64,000 bases of DNA, from the NCBI RefSeq assembly GCF_023156195.1, contig NZ_JAKUKA010000001.1, forward strand, positions 62,001 through 126,000, written 5' to 3'. A program made the translations under genes and the position numbers. Numbering within the stretch: the stretch's first letter is position 1; each line of letters opens with the position of its first letter. Origin of the DNA: Chitinophaga sedimenti (GTDB taxonomy: Bacteria > Bacteroidota > Bacteroidia > Chitinophagales > Chitinophagaceae). A model generated the notes under the pieces. It saw only the letters and a list, made by a program, of their open reading frames with translations. It had not been told where the DNA came from and searched no databases. Positions 48,797-59,459 of this stretch are shown here, piece after piece.

Positions 48797-50493
48797 CTAA
48801 TTATACTTCTTCGTTCCGTCTGTGGCGAACCTGGGCAGGATCTGGTTGTCATCTATCGGTATGATGTGGATCATATCGAGGTAGTTGTTGTTCTGCGTGC
48901 CGCTGATCGGGATAATGCGGATCTGCTGGCGCTGTGTGGTTTTGAACTCATACGTACCGACCAGTTTACCGGCGTAGTTGGAATCTGTATTATAAGCACG
49001 GGCTTCTGTATACTGTTTCCAGCCGATAGCTTCCAGTTCGGCATCGCTGCCTTTCGGACGAAGCTCCGTGAAGTTGAAGGTGCGCGGCATCAGTTCGCCG
49101 TTGACGCTCACCTGGCAAAGCTGGTTAGAGCTGCTGGATTGTTTGCTGCGGGAGTAACACATCCAGATTTTGTATTTGCCTTTTACGATCGGCGGCGTCA
49201 CCATTTCCCACCATATCGGGCGGCTTGGCAAGCCGAGCGGCAGCTGGTTTACGTCGTTGTTCACGGCGTAACGGCTCACACTGGAGCTGGTGCTGTAGCT
49301 ATAGGTGAAGATGTTCGTGCTCGCCAGTGATCCCCAACCCCAATACACATCTTTGAACGGTTGATCTGCTTCACTCTGACGGGTAATCGTGATGCTGGCT
49401 TTTTATAGTTGGCGGGCATCTTCATGATTTCTGTAAAGGTGCTCACATCCCAGTATACTGCTGTCGGGGCACGGTACTTCACGGTAAAGTGCGCACCATC
49501 GTGCCACACACCGTTGGTAGCTGCGTTGTCGCTCGTGGAACGAATCAGCGTTACGCCTTTTTCAAGCACGCCGTTAAATTCATCCTCATTTACCACTACG
49601 TTGGTGTTCAGCAGCTGCGTGGTCACTACTTCCTGCGGTTGCAAGGTCTGGTGAGCCGGAGCGCTGATGATATCACCCAGGAACTTTACGCCGTCCAGGA
49701 TGTGGTAAGCCACGTACATGTGCAGGCTGTCGTTCGCGTTGGCGGGATTACCGGTTTTAGAGTATTTCGCTTTCAGGGCGGCGTAGGAAGTGATGCCGCT
49801 GTCGGCCAGCGCCTGGTTGCTTTCGGCCAGCAGGGTAAGCCAGCGTTTGGAAGTGTCCGGGTCTACCGTGTTCAGGCGGTCGTAAAAACCTGTTTCTTTA
49901 ATCGCCTGTACAAAGATGGAGTACTCCGGTTTCGCTTCCAGCTGTTTTACCAGGGATACGGTAGATGGTTCCAGTACATGGTCTACCTGGTGGATAAAAC
50001 CGTTACCCACACGGATGTTGGACTTGGTCACCAGTGCCTGGCGGTTGATGATAAAGCTGGAAACGCTTTCTTTATTGCTTACACCGGTAATCAGGTATTG
50101 TCCGAACATGGTGGGAATCGGCAGTTTGCCATCCTTAAAGTTGGAGGTGGTCAGCGTATCTGTGATCAGGTGGAATTTCACCGGGTCTTTCAGGGTTTCC
50201 AGGTTGGCTGCGTCTACGTTCGCCGCGCCTACTTTGGATAACCAGGCTTTCACCCCGCTGTTGGTGGGTGCGAAACAAGTATAGGCGCCATACGCGTTCA
50301 GGAAGGCCGAAGTTTCGGTACGGTCTAATATCTGTTTAAATAAGGAAAAGGAGTCGGGATATTTTTCGAGATATCCTACGATGTTCACATCGCCCGTAGT
50401 GGTCATTTTAATGTCCATTTTCCGGCAGGAATGTACAGCCAGCAGGCAAGAGACCAATCCTAAGGTAACGATGTATGAAAATCTGTTCTTCAT
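48797..50493 (-). CDS. FAS1 lipoprotein 3 with C-terminal beta domain (one frame break)
   Basis: About 566 residues. Signal ends LVSCLLAVHSCRKMDIKMTT. The first FAS1 domain has YPDSFSLFKQILDRTETSAF, H1 box YTCFAPTNSGVKAWLSKVG and H2-like end VGNGFIHQVDHVLEP. The second begins KPEYSIFVQAIKETGFYDRL and continues to about residue 380. The last 190 residues are beta-rich: GKYKIWMCYSRSKQSSSSNQ, GTYEFKTTQRQQIRIIPISG and NNYLDMIHIIPID, much like the end of FAS1 lipoprotein 2. One base added near 49403 joins ANYKKASITITRQSE to the second part. It starts 14 bases after SusD 3 in the same operon. Confidence 0.8.
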
Positions 50494-50507
50494 AACCGGG
50501 AATTATT

Positions 50508-52007
50508 TTATTTGTAGAAAGGATTTTGTTCCAGCAATTTGTTTGACTGTAACTCGTACAGGTATATCGGGAAGTAAAGTGCGTTTTCGTCTTTCAGTTT
50601 GTTGAAAGCTACCTGCTGCCGTTCTTTCGGGATGCTGATACCGACCATGTCCGTCATGTAGCGCAGGTTGAGGAATTTATTTCTTTTGGCGTTGCGCAGC
50701 ACGTCGTAGTATCGTTTGCCTTCGAAAGCAAATTCACGCTGGCGTTCTGCGAGGATAAATTCTTCCATGCTTTCTTTGCTGGTGGAATCCATTGGTACGC
50801 CTACTTCCAGTGCCTGTGCGCGCTGGCGGATGTTCATCACCAGGCGGGATGCCTCCAGCGGCTGGTTGAGCTGGTTGATGGCCTCTGCTTTCATCAGCAA
50901 TACATCTGCGTAGCGGTAAAAGATCCAGTGAGCGAACGATTGATCCGGTGCGCGGAGGCTCGTGCCGTTATCGTCCGCACCAACGTACTTCCAGATAGTA
51001 CCATCGTTGGAACGCAGTGAACAGCCGTTACCGCGCTTATCTTCCAAAGGAGGACTATTCAACGCATCCTGGCCAAATACTTCGTCCATCAGGTGAGCAG
51101 CGGCGCCCCAGCGGCGGGTGGTGCTGATGAAGATGCTGTGGAAGGAGTTGAGGCGCTGTGCATCGAATTGCAGCTCAAAAATGCTTTCGGCGGAATTGCC
51201 CCGGTAGTACAATGCGTCGAACAGGGAAGAGGTGGTACCTACCAGGCCGAAGTTGCCGGAGTTGATCACTTTGTTGCACTCGGTAGCACATTCCGCATAT
51301 TTTTCACGCCAGAGGTACACATCCGCCAGGATCGTATTCACCGTGTAACGGGTTACGCGGCCTTTATCGCGGTCGATGTTGCTGTACGTAGTCGGCACCA
51401 TAGGCTCTGCGGTCTTGAGGTCCAGCTCTATCTGGTTCAGGATGCTGTCTGCACCGCTTTTTGCCATGGGCTTCACGTCCTCGTCGCTGATCGTTGCGGT
51501 GAGCTTTAAAGGCACTTCTTTAAAAGTCCTTACCAGGTAAAAGTACATCAGGGCTCTAATGGCGTGGGCTTCGCCCAGTGCACGGTTCAGGTGGTCCTGC
51601 GTAAATGTGTTGTCGTTTTTCATGACGCCGGGCGCCAGTGCTATCACGGTATTGCAATAGTTGATGGTTTCGTATACCGGGCGCCAGTTGGCAAAGGTGT
51701 TGGTGGGTAAAATGTTCCAGTTCACGATATCGTTCTCGCTTGCACTGGCCCTGAATCCCGGGATCACCATGTCGGTACGGGCTTCTCCCCAGATGAAAAG
51801 ATATTCGGGCAGGGGCGGAAGATTGTTGGTGCCGCTCCCCATCATGGACGCGTAAATGCCTGTCACGGCCGCGTCTACCTGCTCCTTGGTTTTCCAGAAT
51901 TCTTCCCTTACGATGCCATCCTGCGGCCGCAGCTCCAGCCATTTGTTGCAGGAGCTCATACCCAGGGAGGCTGCCAGTAAACACGTATATATCAGTTTGT
52001 TCTTCAT
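50508..52007 (-). CDS. SusD-like lipoprotein 3
   Basis: Intact 499-residue surface lipoprotein with signal MKNKLIYTCLLAASLGMSSC and NKWLELRPQDGIVREEFWKT right after the lipid cysteine, a classic SusD start. TPR region: LGEAHAIRALMYFYLVRTFK, VTRYTVNTILADVYLWREKY. C-terminal: HWIFYRYADVLLMKAEAINQ and FAFEGKRYYDVLRNAKRNKF, ending LLEQNPFYK. Partner of SusC 3 immediately upstream in transcription order. Distinct enough from SusD 2 to suggest a different oligosaccharide or a different part of the same polymer. Confidence 0.93.
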   Translation of the reverse strand: MKNKLIYTCLLAASLGMSSCNKWLELRPQDGIVREEFWKTKEQVDAAVTGIYASMMGSGTNNLPPLPEYLFIWGEARTDMVIPGFRASASENDIVNWNILPTNTFANWRPVYETINYCNTVIALAPGVMKNDNTFTQDHLNRALGEAHAIRALMYFYLVRTFKEVPLKLTATISDEDVKPMAKSGADSILNQIELDLKTAEPMVPTTYSNIDRDKGRVTRYTVNTILADVYLWREKYAECATECNKVINSGNFGLVGTTSSLFDALYYRGNSAESIFELQFDAQRLNSFHSIFISTTRRWGAAAHLMDEVFGQDALNSPPLEDKRGNGCSLRSNDGTIWKYVGADDNGTSLRAPDQSFAHWIFYRYADVLLMKAEAINQLNQPLEASRLVMNIRQRAQALEVGVPMDSTSKESMEEFILAERQREFAFEGKRYYDVLRNAKRNKFLNLRYMTDMVGISIPKERQQVAFNKLKDENALYFPIYLYELQSNKLLEQNPFYK

Positions 52008-52024
52008 GTTTCGCTTTTTTTCAG

Positions 52025-55000
52025 TTAGAATCCTGCTACGAGGCCAATGGTGAATATTTTAGCCGGGGGCGTCATCGAGTAATCATACGCGATCCTGAAA
52101 GGGTCGGCGCCGGAAGTACTGATTTCCGGATCCTGGCCGGTGTAACGGGTCAGGGTGAACAGGTTCTCCGCGGTGATGTAGCCACTCAGCGTTTTCATCT
52201 TCAGCCTGTTTTGTACAAACTTGGGATCGAAGGTGTAACGGCCGGTGATGGTGCGGAAGCGTACAAAGGAGGCATTCTCCACGTAACGGTCGCTGCCCAG
52301 CCAGTTGTAACCACCGCCGATGATCGCGCGCGGCATATCGGTTACGTCGCCTTCTTTTCTCCAGCGGCGCAGTACTGCCGTGCTCTGGTTGTCGAAGTTG
52401 TACATGTTGGTGGTGCTCATTTTTGTACCATTGATCACATCGTAGCCTAATCTGAAGTTGAAGAAGGTAGAGATATTGATCTTGTTTTTCCAGCCGAACG
52501 AAGGGCCAAAGCCGCCAGACAGTTTCGGGTTGCTGTTCCCCAGGTATACTACATCCATATAGTTGATGTTGCCGTCGTGGTTGATGTCTTCGTAAATCGC
52601 ATCGCCGGGTTGGAAGGTGTAATCCAGTGTAGGGTAGTTGAAGCGGGTGTAAATCACCGGCCATTGGGACCGATGATCGGTTTGCCATCGGCGCCCTGTG
52701 CACGGGTCGCATCTCTGTCGGCATATACACCTTTGAATTTATATCCATAGAAGGAACCAAAGGGATTATCTACCTGCAACAGGCGCATATATTCTCCCAA
52801 TTGCGTTACATCGCCCTTGGTGCTGGGATACAGTTCGGAGATTTCGCGGATCACGTTTTCGTTGCGGGAAATGTTGAAGTTGAAGCCGATGTTCCAGTCT
52901 TTCTTTTTGATCGGCGTGGTAAATACCGCCAGTTCCCAACCCTGGTTATCCATTGTGCCCACGTTCATGTTCACGCTGCTGTAACCATTGTAAGAGCCGA
53001 TCTGCAGGTTGTCGAAGAACAGGTCTTTGGTGCGGTTGCGGTAGATTTCCATATCTGCGCGCAAACGGCCGCCGAACAGGCTGATGTTGGCACCCAGGTT
53101 CTGCCCGTGAATGGTTTGCCAGCGGAGGTTTTTCAGTTCCATCGTGGCAGGAAACACGCCGGATTCACCCAGGTAACTCCAGGCATAAGTGTTGTACCGG
53201 TTGTAGAAAGTATAATCGTACCGGGGCGCCTCGCCGCTCTGGCCATAGCTGGCGCGGAAGCTGAGGTCATCCAGTTGTTTGATTTTGTTGAGGAAGTTTT
53301 CTGCCGAAGCTCTCCATCTAACAGAAACAGAAGGGAACATACCGTAGCGGTAGTTAGGTCCGAAGCGGGAGTTGCCATCGCCGCGGATGCTCATGTTCAC
53401 AATGTATTTCTCTTTCCAGTCGTATTGCGCGGTCACCACGGCGCCGATGGCGCGGGTCTGCGATACGTTGGAGGCCGCGTTCAGATCAGTACCCACCGTA
53501 CGCGAGGGGATGCTCGGATCGGTTAGTAAAGAAGACGCGGTATTGGAGGTCATCAGTTCCTGGGTCACTGCTTTCGCGTCGCTGGCAATCACGCTCAGGA
53601 ACGTCAGCAGGTGGTGGTCCGGGTTGCGCTCGAACTTCGGTGAATATACAAGGTCGAATTTGGTGACGATATTAAATACGTCCACGTCGCCGTCATAAGC
53701 CCTGTTTACCACTGTTTCGGTGCTGTTACGACCGGTGGCGATCTGTGGAAGGAAGCTGGTGTTTTTGGTATTGTTGATGTCGAATTGTACGTCCAGGGTG
53801 GTCCTCAACACGTCTTTTATAATGTCGTAGTTCAGCTGGAATCTTGGAATCACCCTGTCGCCCCCACGTCGTACTTCGCTTTGGCAGCCATGGCCACGGG
53901 GTTGTAAATGCGGCTGTAAGTACCCTGTACGTTAGAGAAAGGAGAGAAGTAGTTGGGGGAAAGATTGCCGTATTCATCATATTCAAACACACTCATGTTC
54001 GGCATCTTAATGTACGCCATGCCGCGGATCGCACCATCTTTACTGCTCATGTAGTTGCGTTGCAGGTCGCTGTGCGTGTAAGCAATGCTGGTAAATATGC
54101 GGATCTTTTCGGAAATGTAATAGTCCAGGTTGATGCGGCTGCTGATCCTTTTTAATCCCGTGCCGAGTGTCGTGCCCACCTGGTCGAAATAGCCGAGAGA
54201 CGCGAAGTAGCGTGCTTTTTCACCGCCACCGCTCATGCTGATATTATGATCCTGCAGGTTGCCTACTCTCGAAATTTCGTCTATCCAGTTGGTGTTGTTG
54301 CTGTAGTTATAATACCAGTAAGGATCGTTAGGGTCGTAGTTGAACTCCCTTACCGCGGTGGTGTTAAGCGGAAGGCCGGTACGGTTCATGAACGCTTCGG
54401 GAATCAACGTAGAATACTGATCACCGCTCAGCAGGGGAATCGCATCGGGCAGGTAAGATTTAGAGCCTTTAAAGGTATAGGTGATAGACGGTTTGCCGAT
54501 GTTACCGCGTTTGGTGGTGATCACCAGTACGCCGTTCGCCGCACGGGAACCCCATACTGCCGTAGCTGCCGCATCTTTCAGTACACTGATCTCGCGGATG
54601 TCGGCTGGAGAAATGTTCAGCAGTTGTGCATAGCCCTGTTCATCCGCCGCGCCAAAGTTAAAGTCGCCGGGAATCTCTGTTTCCAGGGGCATACCGTCCA
54701 CTACGATCAAAGGCGTGCCGGTGCTGCTGATGGACGAAATACCACGGATACGGATGTTCATCGCCGCGCCGGGATCGCCGCTGGTGGCGGTGATATCCAC
54801 ACCGGCCAAACGTCCCTGAAGTGCCTGGTCAATCGATGCGGCCTGCATTTCCTCCATCTCTTTCGCGTTGATTTTGGAGATAGCGGTGGTGAGGTTGCGT
54901 TCTTTAATAGGGAGCATGCCGTTGTTGACCATTCTGCCACCCTGTATTTCCACGGTATTCAGGTCGGTGCTGCCGGTGCTCAACATAAAGTTGAGCGTGG

Positions 55001-55307
55001 TTCGACCGTTCAGCTGCTGCGAATTGGTGCGGTAGCCGATATAGGAGGCGGTTACTTTGTTTTTAACATTGCTTATTCTGAGTACGAAGTTGCCTTCCAC
55101 ATCGGTCGCCGTACCCTTGATGATACGGCCGTCCTTGTCCACTTCCGCAACGGATACGCCGATGAGGGCCTCCCGCGTGGTGGCGTCCAGCACCTTACCC
55201 TTAATGAGGGTAGTGCCGTCGGTGGCAGGCGTTTGCGCTACGGCGGCAGTAACGCACAGGCCGATAAGCGCATATATGCAAGCTATCTTTTTTATAAAAT
55301 GGAGCAT
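52025..55307 (-). CDS. SusC-like TonB-dependent transporter 3 (two frame breaks)
   Basis: About 1,095 residues. Signal MLHFIKKIACIYALIGLCVT, regulatory-like domain LIKGKVLDATTREALIGVSV, plug with PLIVVDGMPLETEIPG, PADIREISVLKDAAATAVWG and SRAANGVLVITTKRG. The barrel ends KIFTIGLVAGF. Breaks near 53862 (one G in a run of five) and 52660 (one C) are both closed by an added base, giving VGGDRVIPRFQLNYD and PNGPVIYTRFNYPTL. Eleven bases after the FAS1x4 gene and 18 before SusD 3. Imports oligosaccharides together with SusD 3, using TonB energy. Confidence 0.92.
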
Positions 55308-55318
55308 AGCAGGGAGTG

Positions 55319-57523
55319 TTATTCTTGATATTTTAAATAATTGTCGATCAGGTGGATCACGCAGCGGTTGCTCAGGTAGTTGCTTTGTGCGAAAATGATG
55401 TTGGCCTTGCGGTTATGCGCATCTGTGAGCACCATGGCATTGCGCACCGAGTTGTCTACGAACACGCCACCAGGATCACCGGCGTTGTTGCGGTACAGCG
55501 TTTCGAACGAACCGCTTTCCAGTCCGTCCGTCGCTACAGTTTTCTTATTGAGGATGTGGTTGTAAATGAATTTATTCACCAGTTCCTTGTCTGCCAGACC
55601 GGCCGGATTGTTGCTTGCAGGCAATAAGCCGGCAGCTATGGCCTGGGTAATCGCTGCGTTATTCGGCACGAACACCGTGTAGAAAGTACCCGACGCCACG
55701 TTCAGGATATCGCCCGTAGCGGCAGTATAGATGCTGGAATTTTTCAGGTAGTTCCAGAATGAATTATACTGCGAGGTGCTGGGGAGCCCAGTTTCTCAAT
55801 ATGCTTACCGATGACGGTTTCGGAGAAAGTCAGCACGCGGTTGATGTTATGCGCCGTGCCGTTTTTCGCAGTTTTGCTCCAGATTTTAGTGGCTACGTTG
55901 GCGCTGTCGAGGTTACCCGCCGCCCATACGGAGTTGTTTTCGAACTTCACGAACTCGCCGCCGTACGATAAAGCGACGCTGCCGTTGGTGATGTCGTTTA
56001 CATCCACCCCGGGATCACGTGCAGGTAAATTACCCGCAGCAGGCGCACCAGGGCCGAGGAGCCCGTGAGTTGGCTGCCGCCATTAGATGGAATGTAACGC
56101 CATTGCAGGAACGGGTTGTTGTCTACCGTGGGGTCCACGAAGAAACCGGCCGCGTTCAGGGTGGCATTGCTGATCAAAAAGATGGAATATTTCTGGTGGA
56201 TGTTCGAGATCGTGAATTTCAGTTCCTGGTTCAGCAGGCTGGTCATCATCGAGAACTGCGGGTCCAGGTAGGCTTTGCCGTACACGCTGCTGAACACGTT
56301 CGCTTCCTGCACTTTGCTGGTACCGTAGAAAATACCGTTGCTCAGGATTTTTTTGTCTACCACGTCTACAGCCGGGTTAAACCTGGCTTCTTCGTTCACG
56401 AAGTTGAAGGTGGTGGCGAATTTGCTCGGCCAAACAGCGGACTGCCACATGTGCGCGTTCACGAAATCCGTTACCACGCTGATGGGCAGTGTTTCCAGGC
56501 TGGTGTAGTTTTCCAGGAGCACGTTGCTCATATAAGCATTCATGGCCGCGTTAGTAGGCACGAACATGCTGTAACAGTTTTGCTGGCCGTCGTTGTCGGT
56601 CAGCTTCATGAAGTTTTCGTTGTTCGGTGAAAAGCCCAGGGTGGCCGCGTATAATTTAGTATATACGTTGGCGTTACCACCGGTGGTAAGCCGGTAGTTA
56701 TTGGTCACCGTAGGGTTCAGCGCGTAGCTGACCAGGTAACGGTCGAACAGTTTTTTAAACTCACTGTAGTCCGGGTTGTTCGAAATATATTCGTCGAGCC
56801 CCGGCAATGCGCTGATCACGTGGTCTATTACGTGGATCACACCGTTTTCGGCGGGTACGTCCTGTTCCGTTACTTTCGCATTTGCCACGTTGAAGCCCGT
56901 ATACGGCGTGTTGGGATAAAAGTAATTGTAATCGGCGGCGGTGAGCGTTTTTGCAGTCATGAAGTTGTTCACGAAGTACGGGATGTACTTGTTGTTGTAG
57001 TCTGCATCAATGTAAAACGTAGCGCCGTTGTTGTTACGGTTGCTTGCAATCATTTTCACCGTTTGTCCATCGTTGTTCACGCCATCGTATACGCCGGAGT
57101 AGTAGGCGGTACGGCGGCGGAAGCCGGTATTAGGCACCCAGCCGGTATTGGCCTGGTAGTCGCCGAGCCTTTCTTTCTTAAAAGCGTTGTACACCAGGCA
57201 ATAAGTAACGATTTTGCGGCAGGCAATGCTGTCCAGCCCTGCCAGACCGCTGATGTTGTTAGCTTTGAAGTAGGCGTCGAAGGCAGAATCTGTGGGCGCA
57301 AAAAACGTCCAGTAGCCGGCCCCTGCCAGCGTTCTTTTGTATCCCGCCTTGTCAATGGCGGCGAGCAGGGTTTTAAAGTGGCCCTTTTTCTCCAATACCT
57401 GGTAAATCGGCGCCTCCAGTGTATCGGGACGGCCATAGTACTCGTCCCAGGCTTTTTTCTACAACCAAGGGCCAGCACCATCAGGGAAGCAAGTAATACG
57501 GATCTGTAAGACATGTTTCTCAT
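55319..57523 (-). CDS. Lipoprotein with four FAS1 domains (three frame breaks)
   Basis: About 736 residues, first gene of the pectin operon. Signal MRNMSYRSVLLASLMVLALG then CRKKAWDEYYG after one added A. FAS1 domains by their H1 boxes: YWTFFAPTDSAFDAYFKANN, CYSMFVPTNAAMNAYMSNVL, YSIFLISNATLNAAGFFVDP and FYTVFVPNNAAITQAIAAGL. H2-like ends: GVIHVIDHVISALPGLDEYI and, at the C-terminus, RCVIHLIDNYLKYQE. Further breaks near 56002 and 55790 are closed by added bases. FAS1 domains mediate adhesion in other organisms. Placed before SusC/D 3, this one is likely a surface-exposed glycan-binding or complex-scaffolding protein; that role is inferred. Confidence 0.82.
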
Positions 57524-57867
57524 CGTGGATCAAGAAATATTTATTTAATAAAAATGGGATCGGTCGGTTCAAAAGGCAAAGGCCTTCGTTGGTTCCGGGA
57601 ATGTAAACCGGCGTATTCGATCTGCCGGAAAGGGATAAAAATGAATATGCATTTGTAATCAGTTTTTATATTTTCATACAACAGAAAAGTGTCGCGTGAA
57701 AAACATAACGTGAGTGAAATATTTAAACGTGCCTTTGTATCGTGATCAGCTTCTAAACCCGCGCTGTACTTGACTTTTTATTGTTCCCGCATCAGTTGAT
57801 AAAACGTAATAAAATACTTGCGTTAATTCAAACATACCGCTTTTGAATTGCTTTTAAAGCACCAATT

Positions 57868-57883
57868 ACGCAATCGTTTGCGT
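57868..57883. promoter_or_regulatory. PurR/LacI-type operator-like palindrome
   Basis: ACGCAA-TCGT-TTGCGT, a perfect 6-bp dyad with a 4-base centre. It matches the classical E. coli PurR operator ACGCAAACGTTTTCGT at 14 of 16 positions. A further half site TTGCGT is at 57818-57823. No LacI-family gene is in the window. Confidence 0.45.
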
Positions 57884-58208
57884 AGATTTTTTTGCCTGCT
57901 TTCCAGCGATGAAATTGTGTGCTGAGTGATGAAACGTAACTGTCTGTCAGCCGGATTTCCGGCGTGTTTCTATTGCACTGCATTTGTGTGAATTGACAGC
58001 GATTCGATGTTGGTTGTAGGGACACTGTTTTGGGTGCAGTTGGATTCACCGGGAACAGTTCCAGAATACACCTCCAATTTATCCCATTTTACCCGATCTA
58101 CCGTCCTGCCCCATCCTGTTATTGTAGCAGGAGAGCGGCCTACGGGCAAATGAATTGTCGGATTAACACTTTAATCCGGTACTTCCCCCTGAAACGAGGG
58201 GCAGGAAA

Positions 58209-58243
58209 TTGAAACATTTTGCTCAATTTTTGAAACATATTGC
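58209..58243 (+). promoter_or_regulatory. Direct-repeat activator site before the GH5-like/GH127 pair
   Basis: TTGAAACATTTTGC (58209-58222) and TTGAAACATATTGC (58230-58243) agree at 13 of 14 bases and are 21 bases apart, two helical turns. This spacing is that of AraC-type half sites, the DNA-binding class also used by hybrid two-component regulators. It lies 147 bases before the start codon. Confidence 0.5.
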
Positions 58244-58389
58244 ATAAGTGCCCCGAATTTTAATACTTCCTTTACAGTTCCGGCTGGTTTTATCAAAAAG
58301 ACGCTACCACGTTATGGATTGTTGCTAATTCGTGTATCCATCCCTGCGAACTTTTCCCCGGATCATTGTTATCAAAACGTTTTTTAAAG

Positions 58390-59459
58390 ATGAAGAAATT
58401 ATCCACGATCTTTTTGCCTGCAGCCTGCTCGTCTGCACCACCGCTATGTCCCAGAAAAAGGAACGCGCCGTATGGAGCAAGGAAAAAGCCAATGCCTGGT
58501 ACGCCAAACTGCCCTGGATGGTGGGCGCCGACTACATCCCTGCCTCCGCCATCAACCAGCTGGAAATGTGGCAGGCCGAATCGTTCGACAGCGCGCAGAT
58601 CGACAAGGAGCTGGGCTGGGCCGAGGGTATCGGGATGAACGTAATGCGCGTGTACCTGCATCATCTGGCCTGGCAGGTAGATCCCGCCGGTTTCAAAAAA
58701 CGCGTGAATACTTACCTCAATATCGCCGGCAAACATGGTATTAAAACTGTATTTGTGCTGTTCGACGATTGCTGGAACAATACTTATAAAGCCGGCAAAC
58801 AGCCCGTGCCTAAAACCGGTGTGCACAACTCCGGCTGGGTGCAGGACCCCGGTATGCTCAGCTTCATGGACCTGAACTACATGAACTCCCTGGAAAAATA
58901 CGTGAAGGATGTACTACAGGCTTTCCGCAATGATAACCGTATTTTGCTGTGGGACGTGTACAACGAACCGGGTAATTCCGGCCTCCGGAACCACAGTATG
59001 CCGCTACTGAAAAATACTTTCAGCTGGGGCAGGCAGGTAGATCCCTCCCAGCCGCTGTCAGCCGGCGTTTGGTCGCTCGATCTGAAAGAACTGAACGCGT
59101 TCCAGCTACAGCAATCGGACGTGATTACCTATCACAACTATCACAAACCCGACGTACACCAACGTTGGATCGACTCTTTCCTGGTACAAACCGGTAAACC
59201 ACTGATCTGCACCGAGTACATGGCCCGGACCCGGGGCAGCCTGTTCCACGAAATTCTGCCCATCCTGAAAAAGCATAAGATCGCCGCCATCAACTGGGGC
59301 TTGGTAGCCGGTAAATCCAATACCATCTACGCCTGGGATACCCCAATGCCCGAAGGTGGCGAGCCAAAGGTATGGTTCCATGATATTTTCCGCCCGGATG
59401 GTACACCTTACGATCCCAGGGAAACCGCATTCATTAAGGAAATCACTGGTAAAAAGTAA
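58390..59459 (+). CDS. GH5-like secreted glycoside hydrolase (one frame break)
   Basis: About 357 residues. Start at 58390 gives a signal MKKLSTIFL, and one G added near 58416 (TTGCC to TTGGCC) continues as ACSLLVCTTAMSQKK. The TIM barrel has GIGMNVMRVYLHHLAWQVDP, KHGIKTVFVLFDDCWNNTYK, the acid/base Glu in LLWDVYNEPGNSG, then SDVITYHNYHKPDVHQRW and the nucleophile Glu in PLICTEYMARTRGS. This is the clan A arrangement of GH5-type enzymes; the subfamily and sugar are unknown. Its stop overlaps the GH127 start by one base (TAATG), so translation is coupled. Confidence 0.82.

Larger units (their letters stand above)
57524..58389. other. Divergent control region of the pectin locus
   Basis: 866 bases without a gene, AT-richer than the coding sequence, between the leftward 14-gene operon and the rightward GH5-like/GH127 pair. 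It contains a PurR/LacI-like palindrome (57868-57883), a 14-base direct repeat spaced 21 bases (58209-58243) and, on the minus strand, one -7-like TATGTTTG (57836 down to 57829) without a good -33 element. Another pair of similar words, GTGAAA, lies near 57699 and 57717. Confidence 0.5.

Noticed and set aside
54246..55328. A 360-codon rightward frame opposite SusC 3
   Set aside because: It is a mirror of the SusC codon pattern, has no recognisable domain, and lies wholly inside a well-supported gene.
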